Shown: positions 26,095 through 34,534 of the stretch, in pieces
Layout of the letters: every line of letters begins with the position of its first letter
How positions within the stretch are numbered: position 1 is the stretch's first letter
The notes under the pieces: model-generated
What the model saw: the letters and a program-made list of their open reading frames with translations, nothing else
Databases searched by the model: none
Told to the model about the DNA's origin: nothing
Assembly (NCBI GenBank): GCA_964497585.1
Contig: CAZCDS010000059.1
Location: 1-40,540 of the forward strand
DNA from: CAZCDS01 sp964497585
GTDB lineage: Bacteria > Desulfobacterota > Desulfomonilia > Desulfomonilales > Desulfomonilaceae
DNA length: 40,540 nucleotides
Direction of reading: 5' to 3'
Made by a program: the position numbers and the translations under genes

Positions 26095-26120
26095 CGATAA
26101 GCTTCCCCGTGAGTTATCTT

Positions 26121-26151
26121 TTGTTACTCAATTCCAGAACCAGTGTATAAT
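26121..26151 (+). promoter_or_regulatory. Sigma-70-like promoter for the isochorismatase-family gene
   Basis: TATAAT at 26146-26151 is a perfect -10 box. TTGTTA at 26121-26126 is a reasonable -35 box with a 19-bp spacer, slightly long. The distance to the start codon at 26322 leaves a leader of about 165 nt. Confidence 0.4.
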
Positions 26152-26321
26152 GCAACACGGGCGGTGGGCGCAAGAGGGAGCTCGCCAGTCAACCGGAAGG
26201 CTTCAGGCGCTCCGTTAGGGAGCCCCCTGGGAGATTCTGAGAAGGAATTTGGCTACAACACAAGTCAAAGCGAGATTCCGGGGATTCAGCACAACCGAGA
26301 GATCTTGTTGGAGGTGGTGAC

Positions 26322-26906
26322 TTGAAAAAATATGCTTTAATTATCGTGGATATGATCAAAGATAATGTCAATATTCATGGCAAAAGCAGGTTGGATTTGG
26401 CTTCAAGCAGGATCATGCCGGCTTTGCTCGATATGGCCACTGTCTTCCGAAGCTATGGGTGCCCCGTAATATTTGCTTGCGATAGTTTCATGCAAGGGGA
26501 TTTTATTTTCCAAAGTCGGATACCGCCTCATGCGATCCGAGGAACGGTAGGAGCCGAGCCTCTCAATGAACTCAAGGCAGAGCCGACTGACGTAATACTT
26601 CCCAAACGCCGCTTCAGTGCTTTCTATAAAACTGACCTTGACCAAAGGATGCGGATCTGGGGGGTTGATACTGCGGCCATTGCCGGCATCAGTACCAACG
26701 TCTGCGTCCTTATGACGGCACTGGACGCGGTGCAAAATGATTTCCGATCAGTGATTGTATCTGATGCGTGCGCTTGTCATGACCAGGCCGTACATGACAA
26801 TGTCATAAGCATGTACGCCAATACCTTGATGGTGCCGTTACTACGCATCTTATCCGCTTCTGAATTGCTTTCCGAATTGAAGGCGCACTATGCCCCATCA
26901 GTCTAA
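26322..26906 (+). CDS. Isochorismatase-family cysteine hydrolase
   Basis: A 194-residue hydrolase starting at TTG with GGAGGTGG about 6 nt upstream. The Asp-Lys-Cys triad is visible: Asp10 in LIIVDM, Lys95 in LPKRRFSAF, and Cys128 in ISTNVCVL, with the family cis-peptide region just before the Cys. The family includes nicotinamidases, isochorismatases, carbamoyl hydrolases and other amidases, and no further assignment is possible. No aryl-carrier domain is fused, arguing against an EntB-like siderophore role despite the EntE-like ligase elsewhere in the window. Confidence 0.88.
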   Translation: MKKYALIIVDMIKDNVNIHGKSRLDLASSRIMPALLDMATVFRSYGCPVIFACDSFMQGDFIFQSRIPPHAIRGTVGAEPLNELKAEPTDVILPKRRFSAFYKTDLDQRMRIWGVDTAAIAGISTNVCVLMTALDAVQNDFRSVIVSDACACHDQAVHDNVISMYANTLMVPLLRILSASELLSELKAHYAPSV

Positions 26907-26938
26907 CAGGGAAGGTCATGATGGTGTCCAGGCGCTAA

Positions 26939-26975
26939 TGACCTGCCCCCATAACCTGAGCCACTTTTCAAGGCA
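26939..26975 (+). mobile_element. Solo IS-end-like motif
   Basis: TGACCTGCCCCCATAACCTG at 26939 resembles the reverse complement of the ends at 8440-8501 and 9924-9986, then diverges. It lies about 110 bp before the second 164-bp repeat, so the same pair of remnants occurs on both sides of the intervening cluster. Confidence 0.4.
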
Positions 26976-27086
26976 GAGTCTTCTGTGTACGGGCCTCCCC
27001 TCGGAGATGATATCATCTCCGGCATATTCCGGACAATGAACGTTTTGAAGAAGGCTTCCGGAGTTGGCGGTCTGTATCCTGCGTCC

Positions 27087-27250
27087 CGAATGCAAACCAG
27101 GCCCTAATCAACCCAATGCCTTAGCCAAATTCCTCAATGATTTCACCCTAGACTGACCCCGATCGATCTCGATTGATCCCGTTTAGTCCCCAAAAAAGGT
27201 AACTGAATGGTAACTGGGCGGGCCAGTCCGTCGGACCTGAATGTCTCCGC
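27087..27250 (+). repeat. 164-bp direct repeat, copy 2
   Basis: This is a gap-free match to 8213-8376 (about 89% by hand), again with the GGTAACTGAATGGTAACTGG doublet and starting at CGAATGCAAACC. Unlike copy 1 it is not preceded by tRNA sequence. Confidence 0.85.
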
Positions 27251-27411
27251 CGGGAGAGGGTGATGCCAGTGTAGTCAAATCAACAAGATGCTAACGAACC
27301 TCAGTCTCTTCACACTTCCCTGTACCTGCGAGCATCCACGCTATAAGGGGTCTCGTACCGACGCGCTGTCGAATGAGTGAGATTCATTCGCGGCGCCAGG
27401 AGCGAAGAGGG

Positions 27412-27425
27412 CGTAGCATGCTACG
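27412..27425. repeat. 14-bp perfect palindrome downstream of the TrpD-like gene
   Basis: CGTAGCATGCTACG is self-complementary and nested in a larger imperfect stem (GGCGTAG with CTACGCC at 27429-27435). It may act as a transcription end for the minus-strand gene that stops at 27518, or be a dispersed palindrome; no T tract follows. Confidence 0.4.
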
Positions 27426-27517
27426 TCCCTACGCCGAAGGGGGTCTTACTGCAATTGGCTGCGGAAATACGACTTGATTAGGTCATCACCGGGGCAGCCC
27501 ATATTTGCGCCGGGCTC

Positions 27518-28618
27518 TTACCGCGAACTCCATCCCCAGCCGGATTGCGTGAATGGCTTCTCCGCTTTGGATGTTCCGAGTGTCACAAGGTCCTGGAGCT
27601 TCTTGAGGGCTTGCCCCGAGTCAATGGACTCAGCCGCCAACTCGATGGCCGCCTCCATCGTGTCTGCTTTGGAGGCCGCCACGAGCACCGCGGCTGTGTT
27701 CAGAAGGACCATGTCTCTGCGAGCACCCTTTTCACCCTGAAGAACGGATCGAGTGATAGCCGCATTTTCAGCGGCGTTCCCCCCGCTAATTTCCTCCAGT
27801 TTGGCTCGTTTGAGTCCCACGTCTTCGGGGACCATGGTGGAGGTCGTCGTCTCACCGTCGAGCAGGCGGGTCACCCGGGATGGACCTGTGATGCTGAATT
27901 CATCATAACAGTCCTCGCCATAGACGATGAAACCGTTTCGACAACCCAGTTTCTTCAGCACTTTGCCAAAGAGATCGGTCAGGTCTTCGCGGTAGACTCC
28001 CAGCACCTGAACCGGAGCATGACCCGGATTCGTCAGAGGGCCCAGCAGATTGAAGATCGTCCTCACGCCGATATCCCGCCTGAGATCCAAAATGTGGCGC
28101 ATGAATCCATCTACGTAGGATTCGTATAGAAATCCAATCCCAAGTTGCTCAACACAGTCAGCCACTTGGCGCGGCGTAAGTTCCAGTGGCACTCCCAGGG
28201 CCTGCAGCACTTGCGCGCCGCCGCAATTGCCCGATGCGGAAAGGTGCCCGTGCTTGGCAATCCTCAAGCCGCAGCCGGCAACAACGAAGGCCGTCGTGGT
28301 AGAGACGTTGAATGTGGTCGTACCGTCTCCTCCCATTCCGCGCGTCCCCGCGACCGTCTCCAGATCCACGTTGATCTCGTCCCTGTCCAAGCAGACATCC
28401 GAGCTCCCTATGGGGAGAGGTACGCTCTTTGCCCTCATCACGTTGGCTGCCGCCACTATTTCATCGGCCACTTCTCCCTTGGCCCGAAGACCCACCAGAA
28501 AAGCCGCGATTTGTCCTGATGTGGCCTTTCCGTCCGTGATGGATTCCATGGCCTGTGTCATCTCGTCTTCTGTCAGATTCTGTCCATTGATCACTTTGGC
28601 GATGGCTTCCTTGATCAT
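27518..28618 (-). CDS. trpD: TrpD-like anthranilate phosphoribosyltransferase homologue, divergent substrate site
   Basis: A 366-residue member of the TrpD family, which joins a base-like acceptor to PRPP. Family features are clear: a glycine-rich PRPP loop (GTRGMGGDG, 91-99), NVST (104-107), KHG (122-124), DE in the metal loop (CYDEFSITG) and the RTIFNLLGPLTNP stretch (186-198). Key positions deviate. The loop carries an insertion compared with GTGGDG. KHGNR is KHGHL (122-126), and the HPAM segment that lines the anthranilate pocket is replaced by YESYVDGFM (165-173). There are no other tryptophan genes here. It may act on another acceptor; annotation as tryptophan biosynthesis would be doubtful. 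A corrinoid methyltransferase operon begins about 900 bp away on the opposite strand. Confidence 0.85.
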   Translation of the reverse strand: MIKEAIAKVINGQNLTEDEMTQAMESITDGKATSGQIAAFLVGLRAKGEVADEIVAAANVMRAKSVPLPIGSSDVCLDRDEINVDLETVAGTRGMGGDGTTTFNVSTTTAFVVAGCGLRIAKHGHLSASGNCGGAQVLQALGVPLELTPRQVADCVEQLGIGFLYESYVDGFMRHILDLRRDIGVRTIFNLLGPLTNPGHAPVQVLGVYREDLTDLFGKVLKKLGCRNGFIVYGEDCYDEFSITGPSRVTRLLDGETTTSTMVPEDVGLKRAKLEEISGGNAAENAAITRSVLQGEKGARRDMVLLNTAAVLVAASKADTMEAAIELAAESIDSGQALKKLQDLVTLGTSKAEKPFTQSGWGWSSR

Positions 28619-28971
28619 GCTTATCCTCCGTGCCCGCTCCCAGGATCGCCGGGATTCAACTCTAGCCGCCGACGCTCGATCGATTTCTGGCCGTCAGCAG
28701 TCTAACAGTTGACCAAAGACCGGTCAAGAGACCCCGGCAAGCTCTTTGTGGGGAGCTCGTCCCAAAGGATTTACATGCCAAAGGAGGTGGAGCTTCTCAG
28801 GCGAGTCACGGAGCATCTGGATGACGGTTACGGCCTGAGACGGGCCTTCGAATTGGCGAGGGAAGTCGACGAAGAGGCGGCGTAGGAATAATCGCAGGCG
28901 GTAGTCAATAATCATTTGGGGGAGTTCCGCATGGCGACCACGCTCTGGAAGTCCCTCTGTGCTCTTAGCGC
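28619..28971. other. Divergent intergenic stretch with a doubtful 36-codon frame
   Basis: A short plus-strand frame at 28775-28885 gives a helical, charged 36-residue peptide (VELLRRVTEHLDDGYGLRRA region). It has no good ribosome site and may be the tail of a lost gene, given that the next segment is certainly a gene tail. Nothing else is recognised. Confidence 0.35.
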
Positions 28972-29122
28972 CGCGGCCGGCGTCACCTGCCCGACCCTAG
29001 ACCCGATCGAGCTGCAACAGGCGGTTCTCGCGACGGATCTCATTCTCGGCAGGGACCGATTCGCTCAGCGATTCCTGAAGGATTACCGGGAGCATCAAAG
29101 TCTTTCCTGAGCAAATAGGAAG
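28972..29122 (+). pseudogene. Orphan 3' end of a pterin-dependent methyltransferase gene (151-bp direct repeat)
   Basis: This segment matches 39728-39878 base for base without gaps, with 5 differences by hand. It encodes the last 44 or so residues of the methyltransferase (AAGVTCPTLDPIELQQAVLA onward) plus 15 bp beyond the stop, which is TGA here and TAA in the full gene. The frame opens upstream at 28916, but that part is unrelated. It is therefore a gene tail left by deletion or recombination, 10,756 bp upstream of the intact copy, marking the left edge of the transporter-methyltransferase block. Confidence 0.9.
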
Positions 29123-29525
29123 GAGGCTCGTGCCGGCTGGAAGAAGAGTCTGAGAGGGATTGCGGCTGCTCGAGCGACCTCGGGTTTAATTGCTGTGAGG
29201 AACCATTGACTCTGCTCCTGGAAGACTAACACTGGGAGAAGATTTACGGTTGACCGATAGTCCTGCGGTGAGGTACGCTCAGAAACGTGACAGAACACAC
29301 TTTTCTGAGAACGTGGCGATGGTTTTGGCGCTGTCGGGTATCGAGGCGGAACACACGGCGGACCTTCTCGGTGTTGTGAGCACCATCCGTCGAACGGTCG
29401 GTGGCCCAACGTCCACAGAGCAGTAAAATGCAGCAAAATTCGGCGAAAGGATCGATTCTGAGGGGTAAGGTAGTGGCACCAGCCACACAAACGCAACAGA
29501 GACAACAACCAGAAAGGAGTTGACT
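29123..29525. other. Leader region before the second binding-protein gene
   Basis: About 400 bp without a gene. I found no consensus sigma-54 or sigma-70 promoter, no copy of the TTGAAAA palindrome, and no cobalamin-riboswitch box. The promoter of the following ten-gene run is presumably here but is not recognisable by eye. Confidence 0.4.
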
Positions 29526-30686
29526 ATGAAGCCGAGAACCGTCCTAGTTTTGTCTTTGGGGCTCCTTTTGGCATTTGTTGTGTGCATCAGCACACAGGCC
29601 TTTGCCAAGGAACCCTACAAAGTCGGGGTGACATATGCGATCACCGGACCCGTAGCTTTTCTCGGCGAACCCGCGCGCAATGCCGCGGTGATGATTCAGA
29701 AGGACATTAACGCCAAAGGGGGCATCAACGGACATCCCCTGGAACTGGTCATTTACGACAATGAGGGGGACGCCACGAAATGCGTGCTCTCAGCCAAGAA
29801 ACTGATTCAGAAGGACAAAGTGCTTGCCGTGATCGGAGCGAGCACCAGTGGCACGACCATGGCTATCATTCCGATCATGACTCAGGCGAAAACTCCGCTC
29901 GTGGCTCAGGCAGCCAGTAGAAAGATTGCAGCGCCCGCGGACAAGAGGAAATGGATTTTCAAGGTCGTACCGGGGGACGACCTGTGCGTTGAATTGATGT
30001 ATCGCTTCATGAAGAAGAGAGGCATCAAAAAAGTGGCGCTCTTGTCGGTTTCCACGGGCTATGGAATCAGCGGTCGAGAAGCCCTCAAGCAACTCGCGCC
30101 AAAATTCGGTATGGAGATCGTGGCCGACGAGACCTATGGGCCCAAGGACACGGATTTGTCCTCACATCTCACCAAGGTCCGGGGGAAAAAGCCTGACGCC
30201 ATCGTCAACTGGTCAGTGGGACCTACCCAGGTAGTCGTCGTGCGCAACTGGAAAGACCTGGGCATAAAGGCGCCGCTTTATCAGAGCTACGGCTTCGGTT
30301 CCAAGAAGAACCTGCAACTGGCAGGAGGCGCCGCGGAGGGCGTTATCTGCCCCGTTGCCAAGATAAGCGTTGCCGAACAGTTGTCTGCAGACGATCCTCA
30401 AGCCAAAGTGGTGAAAAAGTTCAAGAAGATGTACGAAGAGGCGTACAAGAAGGAACCGGACACCTTCGCCGCGCACACCTGGGACGCGCTCGGTCAGGTT
30501 GTTAGTGCTCTCAAAGCCGTGGGTCCGGACAAGGCCAAGATCCGGGACTATCTGGAAAACCTTAAAAACTGGCCCGGTCAGAACGGAGTTTTCAACCGTT
30601 CGCCTAAAGACCATGTGGGGCTGGCCTGGGATTGCTATGCGATGGTTGAGGTCAAGGACGGGAAGTGGAAGCTGCTCAAGAAATAA
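29526..30686 (+). CDS. Periplasmic ABC substrate-binding protein (Liv type), second cluster
   Basis: A 386-residue precursor. I place the start at the ATG at 29526, six bases after AAAGGAG; the TTG at 29520 touches the ribosome site and is unlikely. The signal peptide has a hydrophobic core VLVLSLGLLLAFVVC and cleaves near AFA; the mature protein begins KEPYKVGVTYAITGPVAFLG, a type-1 binding-protein start. The fold length is normal. It heads a run of ten same-strand genes leading to a corrinoid methyltransferase system, so its ligand is plausibly the methylated substrate of that system, perhaps a methoxylated aromatic acid or methylated amine. This is inferred from position only. Confidence 0.92.
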   Translation: MKPRTVLVLSLGLLLAFVVCISTQAFAKEPYKVGVTYAITGPVAFLGEPARNAAVMIQKDINAKGGINGHPLELVIYDNEGDATKCVLSAKKLIQKDKVLAVIGASTSGTTMAIIPIMTQAKTPLVAQAASRKIAAPADKRKWIFKVVPGDDLCVELMYRFMKKRGIKKVALLSVSTGYGISGREALKQLAPKFGMEIVADETYGPKDTDLSSHLTKVRGKKPDAIVNWSVGPTQVVVVRNWKDLGIKAPLYQSYGFGSKKNLQLAGGAAEGVICPVAKISVAEQLSADDPQAKVVKKFKKMYEEAYKKEPDTFAAHTWDALGQVVSALKAVGPDKAKIRDYLENLKNWPGQNGVFNRSPKDHVGLAWDCYAMVEVKDGKWKLLKK

Positions 30687-30691
30687 TCGAG

Positions 30692-30725
30692 AGGGAGAGG
30701 TGTTCAGGCTTTGATTCCTCTCCCT
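30692..30725 (+). terminator. Hairpin after the binding-protein gene
   Basis: AGGGAGAGG (30692-30700) pairs perfectly with CCTCTCCCT (30717-30725) just 5 nt after the stop. There is no T tract, so it is more likely an attenuator or mRNA-stabilising stem that lets the binding protein be made in excess over the permease than a full terminator. Confidence 0.5.
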
Positions 30726-31108
30726 TCCACGCGTCCGGACCGATCCGTACACGGGGAAAAGTCCCCTTTGCCTGTTTTCTCAGGAGCGATCCTGAAAACT
30801 CCTCCACGGCGACAGGGGAGGGCACTCGTAGGACGGGATTAAGCTCAACACAGTCGTAGCTCCAGCCGCTTCTCTCCAGGTCTTCAGGTTTAGCCTGGAA
30901 AGCTACAAAGCCTGGGGTCTCCCCCGGCTTGGTCAGGCTCGGACCCGAGACCGGGGAAGGGGCACAACCTCAAGTGCTTTTCACGATGGAGCCTCCTTAC
31001 GCCGGGACTCCAGTTTTCACCGGGTTTCGCTGCTGATTGAACTCGTGTATTCATCGGATACGGTCTTTTTGAGTGATACCCGACGAGGGATGACAGGAAG
31101 GGCGTCCA
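30726..31108. other. Intergenic gap within the transporter run
   Basis: About 380 bp between binding protein and permease. It is GC-rich with several possible stems (for example around 30930-30960) but no recognised riboswitch and no good open frame. An internal promoter is possible. Confidence 0.4.
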
Positions 31109-32011
31109 ATGGGCGATATCACTTTGACCAGCCAGATCCTTCAATATATCTTATCGGGACTAACCGTCGGTTGCATATATGCCCTGATCGCACTGGGATT
31201 CAACATCATCTACAATGTGACCGAAGTAATCAATTTTGCTCAGGGCGAGTTCGCCGTCTGGGGAGGACTGGCGATGGTGCTGGCGGTCCAGAACCTCGAT
31301 TTGCCGGTGCTCGCGAACTTCTTCATTGCCGTCGCTGTCGTCAGCCTCATCGGCGCTCTCATCAACCTTCTCACCATCAGGCCTCTGAAGAATCCGACGG
31401 TACTGACCATGATCATGGTCACCATAGCGGTTGCGATCACGCTCAAAGGCCTTGCCATGTTCACATTCGGCAAGGACTCATTTGCGCTGAACCCCTTTTC
31501 GTCCGGCCCACCCTTCCATGTATGGGGAGCATATGTGTTCCGCCAGAGCCTGTGGGTTCTGGGCATAACCTTGTCACTGGTCGTTGTGCTGACCTATTTC
31601 TTCCAGAAGACGATACTCGGTAAGGCAATGAGCGCGTGCGCAGACAATCCCATGGCGGCAGGTTTAGTCGGTATTAGCGTCAAAAGGATGGTCTTGGCTT
31701 CTTTCGCCATGAGCGCGGCGCTTGGGGCGGTCGGCGGGATTATCATAACGCCGATCACTCTCATGGAATTCGATCGAGGCCCCATGCTGGCGCTGAAAGG
31801 GTTCGGAGCCGCGATCATGGGAGGACTCGGCAACTTCTACGGCGCGGTGATTGCCGGTTTAGTGCTCGGGCTCCTCGAATCGCTCAGTACCGGCTTCATT
31901 TCTTCGTCCTACAAGGACGCCGTAGCACTCATCGTACTCTTGGCAGTGCTCTTCGTGAAGCCGTCGGGTCTTTTCGGACGCACGACTGTGCTGGGGAGCA
32001 AGAAGTTTTAG
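31109..32011 (+). CDS. livH: Branched-chain-type ABC permease LivH, second cluster
   Basis: A 300-residue inner-membrane permease with about 8 helices. The family motif ALGFNIIYNVTEVINFAQGE lies near residues 27-46, and GGLGNFYGAVIAG near the C-terminus. GGAAGG lies about 10 nt upstream of the ATG. It is followed 2 bp later by LivM, with which it forms the channel. Confidence 0.93.
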   Translation: MGDITLTSQILQYILSGLTVGCIYALIALGFNIIYNVTEVINFAQGEFAVWGGLAMVLAVQNLDLPVLANFFIAVAVVSLIGALINLLTIRPLKNPTVLTMIMVTIAVAITLKGLAMFTFGKDSFALNPFSSGPPFHVWGAYVFRQSLWVLGITLSLVVVLTYFFQKTILGKAMSACADNPMAAGLVGISVKRMVLASFAMSAALGAVGGIIITPITLMEFDRGPMLALKGFGAAIMGGLGNFYGAVIAGLVLGLLESLSTGFISSSYKDAVALIVLLAVLFVKPSGLFGRTTVLGSKKF

Positions 32012-32013
32012 CA

Positions 32014-32982
32014 ATGGGAAAGAAGAACAAAATAGCCGTGATGATCCTCGCCGGGATTGTGATGCTGTTGCCTTTTGTGCTGAGTCGCTTTGAAGCGACC
32101 TCCTACTATCCTGACGTGCTCGTCTTTGTGGCGATTCACAGCATCATTGCCGCGGGGCTCTGTCTCCTGTTGGGGTTCGCCGGACAGATCTCGCTTGGAC
32201 ATGCGGCTTTCTACGGCATAGGGGCCTATGCGTCGGGAATCCTTACCACCAGACTGGGCCTCTCTCCATGGTTGGGCATCGGGGCAGGTATTTTTGTTGC
32301 GGCAGTGGTGGCCTATGGCGTCGGGATGCCTTCGCTGAGGCTTCGCGGTCACTACTTGGCCATGGCGACGCTCGGATTCGGAGTTATCGTATACATCGTC
32401 TTCAACGAATATGTTTCACTCACGGGAGGTCCTTCCGGGTTTGGTGAGATTCCCCGCTTGTCTCTATTCGGGCTTGAACTTGATACTACCCTACGATTCT
32501 ACTATTTCGCCTGGTTCCTGGCGATTGTTGTGCTCGTCATATCTCTCAACATTGTCCATTCACGCGTCGGAAGGGCGCTGAGGGCGATTCATGGCAGCGA
32601 ACTGGCGGCCATGGCCCTTGGGGTGGACACAACGGGCTACAAAGTGCAGATCTTCGTTCTCAGCGCCGCGTTCGGAGCTTTGTCGGGGAGTCTGTATGCA
32701 CACTATGTTACGTTCGTGAACCCGCCGGCCTTCGACATATTCTTCTCGCTCAAGCTCCTCATGATGGTGGTAATAGGCGGGACCGGAAGTGTGTGGGGAG
32801 CCTTTGCCGGTGCGGGGCTCCTCACTTTTCTCCCGGAATGGCTCTCTTTCCTGCATGACTTTGACGTGCTGGCTTACGGGCTCCTTCTCCTCGTGATCGT
32901 GATGTTTCTTCCCGATGGACTGATAGGTCTCGCGCATCGCGTGCGTTGGCCTGCTCGGGCAGCATTGGGAAAGGGTGAGTGA
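32014..32982 (+). CDS. livM: Branched-chain-type ABC permease LivM, second cluster
   Basis: A 322-residue permease with about 9-10 helices and the family stretch LGFAGQISLGHAAFYGIGAY. Unlike the first cluster's LivM, it lacks the long polar C-terminal tail. It is tightly packed between LivH (2-bp gap) and LivG (3-bp gap). Confidence 0.93.
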   Translation: MGKKNKIAVMILAGIVMLLPFVLSRFEATSYYPDVLVFVAIHSIIAAGLCLLLGFAGQISLGHAAFYGIGAYASGILTTRLGLSPWLGIGAGIFVAAVVAYGVGMPSLRLRGHYLAMATLGFGVIVYIVFNEYVSLTGGPSGFGEIPRLSLFGLELDTTLRFYYFAWFLAIVVLVISLNIVHSRVGRALRAIHGSELAAMALGVDTTGYKVQIFVLSAAFGALSGSLYAHYVTFVNPPAFDIFFSLKLLMMVVIGGTGSVWGAFAGAGLLTFLPEWLSFLHDFDVLAYGLLLLVIVMFLPDGLIGLAHRVRWPARAALGKGE

Positions 32983-32985
32983 GCC

Positions 32986-33759
32986 ATGGCCGCGCTTCTT
33001 GAGCTGAGAGACGTCTTCAAGAACTTTGACGGCGTTAAGGCCATCTCCGACCTGAGCTTCGGGCTACCAAAAGGAATCGTGAAATCCGTGATCGGTCCGA
33101 ACGGGGCAGGCAAGACCACCCTGATCAACATGATCACAGGAATTTATCCGCCGTCGTCGGGAGACATCCTGTTCGCGGGCCGTTCGCTCTCCGGCCTGAA
33201 ACCGCACGTCATTTCCGGGTTGGGGATTGCGAGGACCTTCCAGACGGTCGAACTGTTCGGGAACATGACGGTCATGGAAAACGTCATGGTGGGATGCCAT
33301 GTCAGAACCGGTAAGGGGCTTCTCAGTTCCGCGTTCCGCCTCCCCGGTGTAGCGACAGAAGAGAGGGAGATAAGCGAACGTTCCATTGACTACCTCAGGC
33401 TCGTGGGAATCGAACAATACAAGGACCGCATGGCCGGAACCGTCTCCTTCGGAGTGCAGAGGCTGGTGGAAATAGCTCGTGCCGCGGCATCGCAGCCGGA
33501 ACTCCTGCTCCTGGATGAACCCGCGGCCGGGCTGAATGAAGCGGAAACAGCGGATGCGTCTAGCCTGATCAGAAGGATCTGCGAGAGCGGCGTAACGATG
33601 ATCCTGGTTGAGCATGATATGAAGATGGTGATGGCAATCTCCGACGAGATCCTGGTCATCAACTATGGCCGCAAGATAGCGGAAGGAACCCCTGATGCTG
33701 TCAAATCGGACCCTGCCGTGATCGAAGCGTATCTGGGGAAGAGTAGGCCACATGCTTGA
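32986..33759 (+). CDS. livG: Branched-chain-type ABC ATPase LivG, second cluster
   Basis: A 257-residue ATPase with Walker A GPNGAGKTTL, Walker B LLLDEPAAGL and H-loop LVEHDMKM. The ABC signature is unusual: VSFGVQRLVE in place of LSxGxQ, with the first Leu and a Gly changed but the Gln kept. It overlaps LivF by 8 bp at ATGCTTGA, the same junction seen in the other cluster. Confidence 0.93.
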   Translation: MAALLELRDVFKNFDGVKAISDLSFGLPKGIVKSVIGPNGAGKTTLINMITGIYPPSSGDILFAGRSLSGLKPHVISGLGIARTFQTVELFGNMTVMENVMVGCHVRTGKGLLSSAFRLPGVATEEREISERSIDYLRLVGIEQYKDRMAGTVSFGVQRLVEIARAAASQPELLLLDEPAAGLNEAETADASSLIRRICESGVTMILVEHDMKMVMAISDEILVINYGRKIAEGTPDAVKSDPAVIEAYLGKSRPHA

Positions 33760-34468
33760 TATTCGCGATCTAGAGGCCTTCTACGGCAATATTCAGGCCC
33801 TGCGGCATGTGTCGCTCCACGTGCCGAACTCGCGGATCGTGTCGATTGTTGGAGCAAACGGAGCAGGCAAATCCTCACTGCTCAAGAGTGTTGCCGGCGT
33901 GCTTGCGTCGAAGGAAGGAAGCATAAGCCTTGAAGGCCGGGAGATAAGTCGCCTGCCTCAGAAGAAAATTGTTGAGTACGGCATATCCCTCGTCCCCGAA
34001 GGACGCCAATTGTTCGCCCATCTGAGTGTCCTCGACAACCTGCATCTCGGTGCCTACACCCATTTCACCCGGAAGAACCGAAAGCTTATATCCGATACGC
34101 TCGAAAAGGTTTTCGTCCTGTTTCCCAGGCTGGGGGAAAGGCAGTCACAGATCGCTGGAACTCTCTCTGGAGGTGAGCAGCAGATGCTCTCAATCGGGCG
34201 GGCCCTCATGGCCGGTCCGAGACTCCTCATGTTGGATGAGCCCTCGCTGGGACTCGCGCCGCTCGTCGTGGGGGAGATCTTCGAAAACATCGTGAGTCTC
34301 AATGCGAGCGGGACGACGATACTCCTGGTGGAGCAGAACGCGAGAGAGGCCCTCCATCTGTCCCACTACGCCTATGTCCTCGAGACGGGCAGGGTGGTCC
34401 ACGAGGGTACGGCCGACGATCTGCTCGGTGATCCGAAAATAGAACAGGCCTATCTCGGAGGAATATGA
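33752..34468 (+). CDS. livF: Branched-chain-type ABC ATPase LivF, second cluster
   Basis: A 238-residue ATPase with Walker A GANGAGKSSL, signature LSGGEQQML and Walker B LLMLDEPSLGL, all intact. It is the last transporter gene, and the corrinoid protein starts 66 bp later in the same direction with its own strong ribosome site. Confidence 0.93.
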   Translation: MLDIRDLEAFYGNIQALRHVSLHVPNSRIVSIVGANGAGKSSLLKSVAGVLASKEGSISLEGREISRLPQKKIVEYGISLVPEGRQLFAHLSVLDNLHLGAYTHFTRKNRKLISDTLEKVFVLFPRLGERQSQIAGTLSGGEQQMLSIGRALMAGPRLLMLDEPSLGLAPLVVGEIFENIVSLNASGTTILLVEQNAREALHLSHYAYVLETGRVVHEGTADDLLGDPKIEQAYLGGI

Positions 34469-34534
34469 GTTCTCCGGCTGGTGTTTTCTGTTCAGCCGGC
34501 TCCGAGAATCGTTTTCCGGAGAAAGGAGACCTAC

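Larger units (their letters stand above)
26907..27517. other. Intergenic zone with IS end, direct repeat and palindromes
   Basis: No gene is seen. The stretch contains an IS-end-like motif at 26939, copy 2 of the 164-bp repeat (27087-27250), the inverted repeat CGAATGA/TCATTCG near 27370-27390 and the 14-bp palindrome at 27412-27425. Confidence 0.6.
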
